Shown piece by piece: positions 6,058 through 8,070 of a stretch of 8,070 bases of DNA (positions are counted from its first letter, which is position 1; every line of letters begins with the position of its first letter). Under the pieces are notes generated by a model. The model did no database searches, was not told the origin of the DNA, and was given only the letters and a program-made list of their open reading frames with translations. Made by a program: the position numbers and the translations under genes. The DNA is taken from assembly GCA_945834545.1 (NCBI GenBank), contig CAMAHO010000106.1, positions 1 through 8,070 of the forward strand, read 5' to 3'. Source of the stretch: an uncultured Lachnospiraceae bacterium (lineage in GTDB: Bacteria; Bacillota; Clostridia; Lachnospirales; Lachnospiraceae).

Positions 6058-7377
6058 CTACTTCATTCCTTTCGGACCTTTTCGTTTTGAGACCTTACCG
6101 GCCTCCACAATCCTCATAAGTCGTCCCAAATAGGATAAGGAACCAAACGCTATGATGACATCCTCCTTTGTTGTCAAAAGCAAAGCCATTTCCAAGGCTT
6201 CTTCTACACTGGAGGCTGCAGTCACATTCGGGTTAATCTCCTGTATCAAGCCAGCCAATTCGTAAGCCGGAAGTGCTCTCTTATTTTCAGGTGGCGTCAG
6301 GGTAATAATCTGGTCTGCCCTGTCGCAGGTATGAGCAATTACCTTTTCGCATTCCTTGTCCTTTAACATTCCCATTATATAGACAATTCTCTTGTTTGTA
6401 AAATAAAAATCAATAGACTCTCTAAGCTTTTTTGCCGCATCCTCATTATGGGCTCCGTCCGCTATGAGTAACGGCTGCTTGGATAGAACCGTAAATCGTC
6501 CCGGCCATGTGGTTTCCTTTAGGCCCTGCCGGATTGCTTTTTCCGAAATACGATACCCCTGCTTTCTCAATTCCAAGATGACATCCAGAGCCAGAGCGCA
6601 ATTTTGCAGCTGAAAAGTTCCACTTAAAGTGATTTCCAGTTTCTTAAATTCCCCGTAATCAAAGGTTTGCTTAGATAACCCTGTTTTTGCATTTTGAATC
6701 TGTGAGTCATCGGACACCGTAAGGGTGGCCTGTTTGCTCTCCGCAGCCTTTGTTATCACAGCCAAAACCTCCGGCTGCTGCCTGGTTGTCACAACCGGTT
6801 TGCCGGGCTTAATAATTCCAGCCTTATGTGCTGCAATCTGTTCTATAGTCTTACCCAAAAAACCCATATGATCCATACTGATGCTGGTAATCACACTGAT
6901 TAGGGTGGTCTCTATCAGGTTGGTAGCATCCAGAGTTCCCCCCATACCGGTCTCCAATACCACCAGCTGACACTTCTTTTCTGCAAAATACAAAAAAGCC
7001 AGAGCGGTCTCCACCTCAAAGGCAGTTGGCTGTGATAATCCTTGGGCTACCATATCTTCGCAGGCAGCCTTTACCTTTTCCATAAGATTGCCAAAATCCT
7101 TTTGGCTAATCATTTTTCCATTGACTTGAAACCGTTCCCGATACTCTAAAATAGCCGGGGAGCTATATCTGCCAACTACATAACCGGCCTTAGCCAAGAT
7201 GGTAGAAAGGTAAGCCAGAGTCGAGCCCTTGCCGTTGGTTCCAGCAATATGAAGAAAGGAAAGCGTATCTTGCGGGTTTCCCAGTTGCTTACATAGTGCC
7301 CTGATGGAGTCTAAGCCCGGCACAATCCCCTTTGTCTGTATGTTTTCCATATACTCCAGTGCGTCCTTGTATTTCAC
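6058..7377 (-). CDS. folC: Folylpolyglutamate synthase / dihydrofolate synthase
   Basis: ATP-dependent ligase of the Mur ligase superfamily that adds L-glutamate to dihydropteroate and/or to folates. The 439-residue protein has P-loop HIAGTNGKGST (43-53), YSSPAILEYRERF (71-83), FEVETALAF (120-128), LETGMGGTLDATN (141-153), SISMDHMGFLG (165-175), KAGIIKPGKP (185-194), WPGRF (291-295), the C-terminal domain start ADGAHN (306-311) and GSLSYLG (412-418). The start is GTG at 7377, with AGGA seven bases upstream. First gene of the folate operon. The PH-gene terminator ends only about 20 bases before this GTG and no promoter is seen between them, so its transcription start must overlap the terminator or lie in the PH gene, or come from readthrough. 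The basic C-terminal tail (KVSKRKGPKGMK) is short and probably disordered. Confidence 0.95.
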   Translation of the reverse strand: MKYKDALEYMENIQTKGIVPGLDSIRALCKQLGNPQDTLSFLHIAGTNGKGSTLAYLSTILAKAGYVVGRYSSPAILEYRERFQVNGKMISQKDFGNLMEKVKAACEDMVAQGLSQPTAFEVETALAFLYFAEKKCQLVVLETGMGGTLDATNLIETTLISVITSISMDHMGFLGKTIEQIAAHKAGIIKPGKPVVTTRQQPEVLAVITKAAESKQATLTVSDDSQIQNAKTGLSKQTFDYGEFKKLEITLSGTFQLQNCALALDVILELRKQGYRISEKAIRQGLKETTWPGRFTVLSKQPLLIADGAHNEDAAKKLRESIDFYFTNKRIVYIMGMLKDKECEKVIAHTCDRADQIITLTPPENKRALPAYELAGLIQEINPNVTAASSVEEALEMALLLTTKEDVIIAFGSLSYLGRLMRIVEAGKVSKRKGPKGMK

Positions 7378-7398
7378 CTTGATTTCCTATCCTCTCAC

Positions 7399-7426
7399 AA
7401 AAACCTCCCAGCAGTGCGGGAGGTTT
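7399..7426 (-). terminator. Intrinsic terminator after the PH-domain gene
   Basis: A perfect 9-bp stem, AAACCTCCC / GGGAGGTTT (7401-7409 with 7418-7426), with an 8-base loop, followed on the minus strand by a run of five T including the stem end, then GTG. It begins 17 bases after the PH stop codon. The + strand also has a T-rich tail (TTTGCTTTGTTTTT), so it could act in both directions. It divides the PH gene from the folate operon. Confidence 0.8.
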
Positions 7427-7442
7427 GCTTTGTTTTTATCGT

Positions 7443-7823
7443 TTATGATTCAAAATCGGCATCATCAATGTCTTCCATCTCTCCGGAGCCGATATCCAGC
7501 ATATTCACCGTTCTCCTGCGGATTCGTGCATTTTCTGACTCCTCCAGGATATAGGACTTAATCTCACGGGAATGCTTAATATGCTTCAACTCCAGATTCG
7601 GGTGCGTTGTATCTCCCGTAAAGCATACAACCGTACCCAGTCCAAACAGCTTCTCCACCAGTGTGGCAGTATGCTGTACATCCTGAATCTTATACATATA
7701 GCAATCGTTTTCTACCGTCTTAAAAAAGCCCTCGCGAACTGTCAGCAAATCCTCATTAATATAGTATTTGGTGAATGTAAAGGGCAAGCCCAAAAATAAC
7801 CATCTCTTTCTCTCTTCGTACAT
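7443..7823 (-). CDS. Small PH-domain protein (bacterial bPH_2 type)
   Basis: A 126-residue soluble protein. The core reads as a bacterial pleckstrin-homology fold: basic WLFLGLPFTFTKYYI (8-22), DLLTVREGFFKT (25-36), the family-typical YKIQDVQHTATLVEKLFGLGTVVCFTGD (44-71) equivalent to 'Y.IqDV.l.qs..qrlfG.GtI.v.t.D', then LELKHIKHSREIKSYILEE (77-95) and a basic RIRRR before an acidic tail (EMEDIDDAD). There is no transmembrane helix, unlike YdbS/YdbT relatives, so it is probably cytosolic or peripheral. Substrate or partner is unknown. I chose ATG at 7823, seven bases after AGGAGG (7831-7836); an ATG at 7862 in the same frame would add 13 poor residues and contain the binding site. It is monocistronic, with a promoter upstream and a terminator downstream. 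Confidence 0.8.
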   Translation of the reverse strand: MYEERKRWLFLGLPFTFTKYYINEDLLTVREGFFKTVENDCYMYKIQDVQHTATLVEKLFGLGTVVCFTGDTTHPNLELKHIKHSREIKSYILEESENARIRRRTVNMLDIGSGEMEDIDDADFES

Positions 7824-7830
7824 AACCTTC

Positions 7831-7836
7831 CCTCCT
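7831..7836 (-). promoter_or_regulatory. Ribosome binding site that decides the PH gene start
   Basis: Consensus AGGAGG on the minus strand, seven bases from the ATG at 7823. It falls within the reading frame of the longer alternative start at 7862 and therefore argues against that start. Confidence 0.75.
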
Positions 7837-7873
7837 GATGAGACTTTACTTCCTGTCTCCATATATGCAATTC

Positions 7874-7902
7874 ATTATACTATCAATTTTTGGAAAAGGA
7901 AA
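7874..7902 (-). promoter_or_regulatory. Promoter of the PH-domain gene
   Basis: On the minus strand a perfect -10 hexamer TATAAT (7874-7879) is preceded at 17 bases by TTTCCT (7897-7902), a weak -35. Expected transcription start is near 7867, about 44 bases before the ATG. A small inverted repeat AAAAGG/CCTTTT (7894-7909) covers the -35 region. Confidence 0.65.
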
Positions 7903-7936
7903 TCCTTTTTTGCTAATATGCTATTTCATTGTAACA

Positions 7937-8010
7937 GTTCAGTCATATCGAATAACATCTCCAAATTATGCTTGCATAAATTTGGAGATGTTATTCGATA
8001 TGAGCTGAGC
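7937..8010. repeat. Long near-perfect hairpin
   Basis: The arms 7943-7966 and 7980-8003 are exact reverse complements (24 bp; 25 if 7967 pairs with 7979). The centre folds further as TATG-CTTG-CATA (7967-7978) with A7979 bulged, giving about 28 bp capped by a 4-base loop. Outside, GTTCAG (7937-7942) pairs with CTGAGC (8005-8010) across one bulged G, with one G-T wobble. The stem is AT-rich and no T-run follows on either strand, so it is not an ordinary terminator. It lies upstream of the PH promoter and may belong with the element at 8024-8070. Confidence 0.85.
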
Positions 8011-8023
8011 GCCAATCAATGAG

Positions 8024-8070
8024 CAAAGTTAGCTGCGTAGCAGCGAGAAAGCACCGTAGGTGCGACTTTG
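8024..8070. repeat. Three-arm palindromic element at the window edge
   Basis: CAAAGT (8024-8029) pairs with ACTTTG (8065-8070) and encloses two hairpins of the same design: GCTGC-GTA-GCAGC (8032-8044) and GCACC-GTA-GGTGC (8051-8063). Both have 5-bp stems and the same GTA loop; the stems differ at inner positions on both sides, so pairing is kept while sequence changes. This looks like a REP-like or mobile intergenic repeat or part of a structured RNA. It reaches the last base of the window and may continue. Confidence 0.7.

Noticed and set aside
7378..7442. Tetrahydrofolate riboswitch before the folate operon
   Set aside because: The gap before folC is occupied by a terminator hairpin and is too short; no riboswitch core sequence is recognisable here or before folE.
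7824..7862. Longer PH-domain protein starting at 7862
   Set aside because: The added 13 residues are Gly/Ser-rich and contain the consensus AGGAGG site used by the ATG at 7823.
7937..8010. Intrinsic terminator for a gene beyond the right edge
   Set aside because: The stem is AT-rich and neither side is followed by a T-run, and no gene end is visible near it.
7768..8022. Open frame on the + strand over the PH gene start and the hairpin
   Set aside because: It is antisense to the PH coding and promoter region, crosses the palindrome, and has no recognisable protein features.
7937..8070. Retron msr/msd-type non-coding RNA
   Set aside because: The long stem and branched element recall a retron RNA, but no reverse transcriptase is in the window, the a1/a2 flanking pair cannot be shown, and the sequence ends at 8070. 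Kept only as unexplained structure.

Overview
The window reads as chromosomal DNA from a Clostridia member of the Bacillota, most likely Lachnospiraceae. This is judged from AGGAGG-type ribosome binding sites, sigma-A-like promoters, the family versions encoded (DUF5050 protein, NusG domain II protein, Gx transporter, HD protein inside a folate operon, small PH protein) and moderate GC content. Genus and species cannot be named from the sequence alone. Nine protein genes fill about 95% of the window. I found no tRNA, rRNA, CRISPR array, phage gene or transposase gene.

Left part (1-3178), envelope and flavin-linked genes. A membrane-anchored DUF5050 beta-propeller protein (+, 70-1104) has a clear promoter. 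It is followed by ApbE, the FAD:protein FMN transferase (-, 1101-2213), then on the + strand a single-pass NusG domain II protein resembling EetA (2212-2634) and a polytopic Gx-transporter family protein resembling EetB (2675-3178). ApbE, NusG-II and Gx families occur together in flavin-based extracellular electron transfer and extracytosolic flavinylation loci, so these three genes probably form a small redox module. The flavinylated target and an NADH dehydrogenase are not visible here.

Right part (3138-7377, all on -), a folate operon read in the order folC, folE, HD-domain gene, folP, folB-folK fusion. It covers GTP to dihydroneopterin triphosphate (FolE), the aldolase and pyrophosphokinase steps (FolB-FolK), condensation with pABA (FolP), and glutamate addition (FolC). 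No Nudix-type dihydroneopterin triphosphate pyrophosphatase and no dihydrofolate reductase are present. The HD hydrolase sits exactly where a phosphatase step would be useful.

Far right (7399-8070). A small cytosolic PH-domain protein (-) has its own promoter and a terminator that separates it from folC. Beyond its promoter lie two unexplained structured sequences: an almost perfect 28-bp hairpin with an outer extension (7937-8010) and a three-arm palindromic element (8024-8070) that runs to the edge of the window.

Gene packing is extreme. The apbE start codon shares CATG with the divergent start of the NusG-II gene, the apbE stop shares TTAA with the convergent stop of the DUF5050 gene, and the Gx and folK genes overlap by 41 bp tail to tail. 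No terminator is visible at any of these junctions, so antisense transcription is likely.
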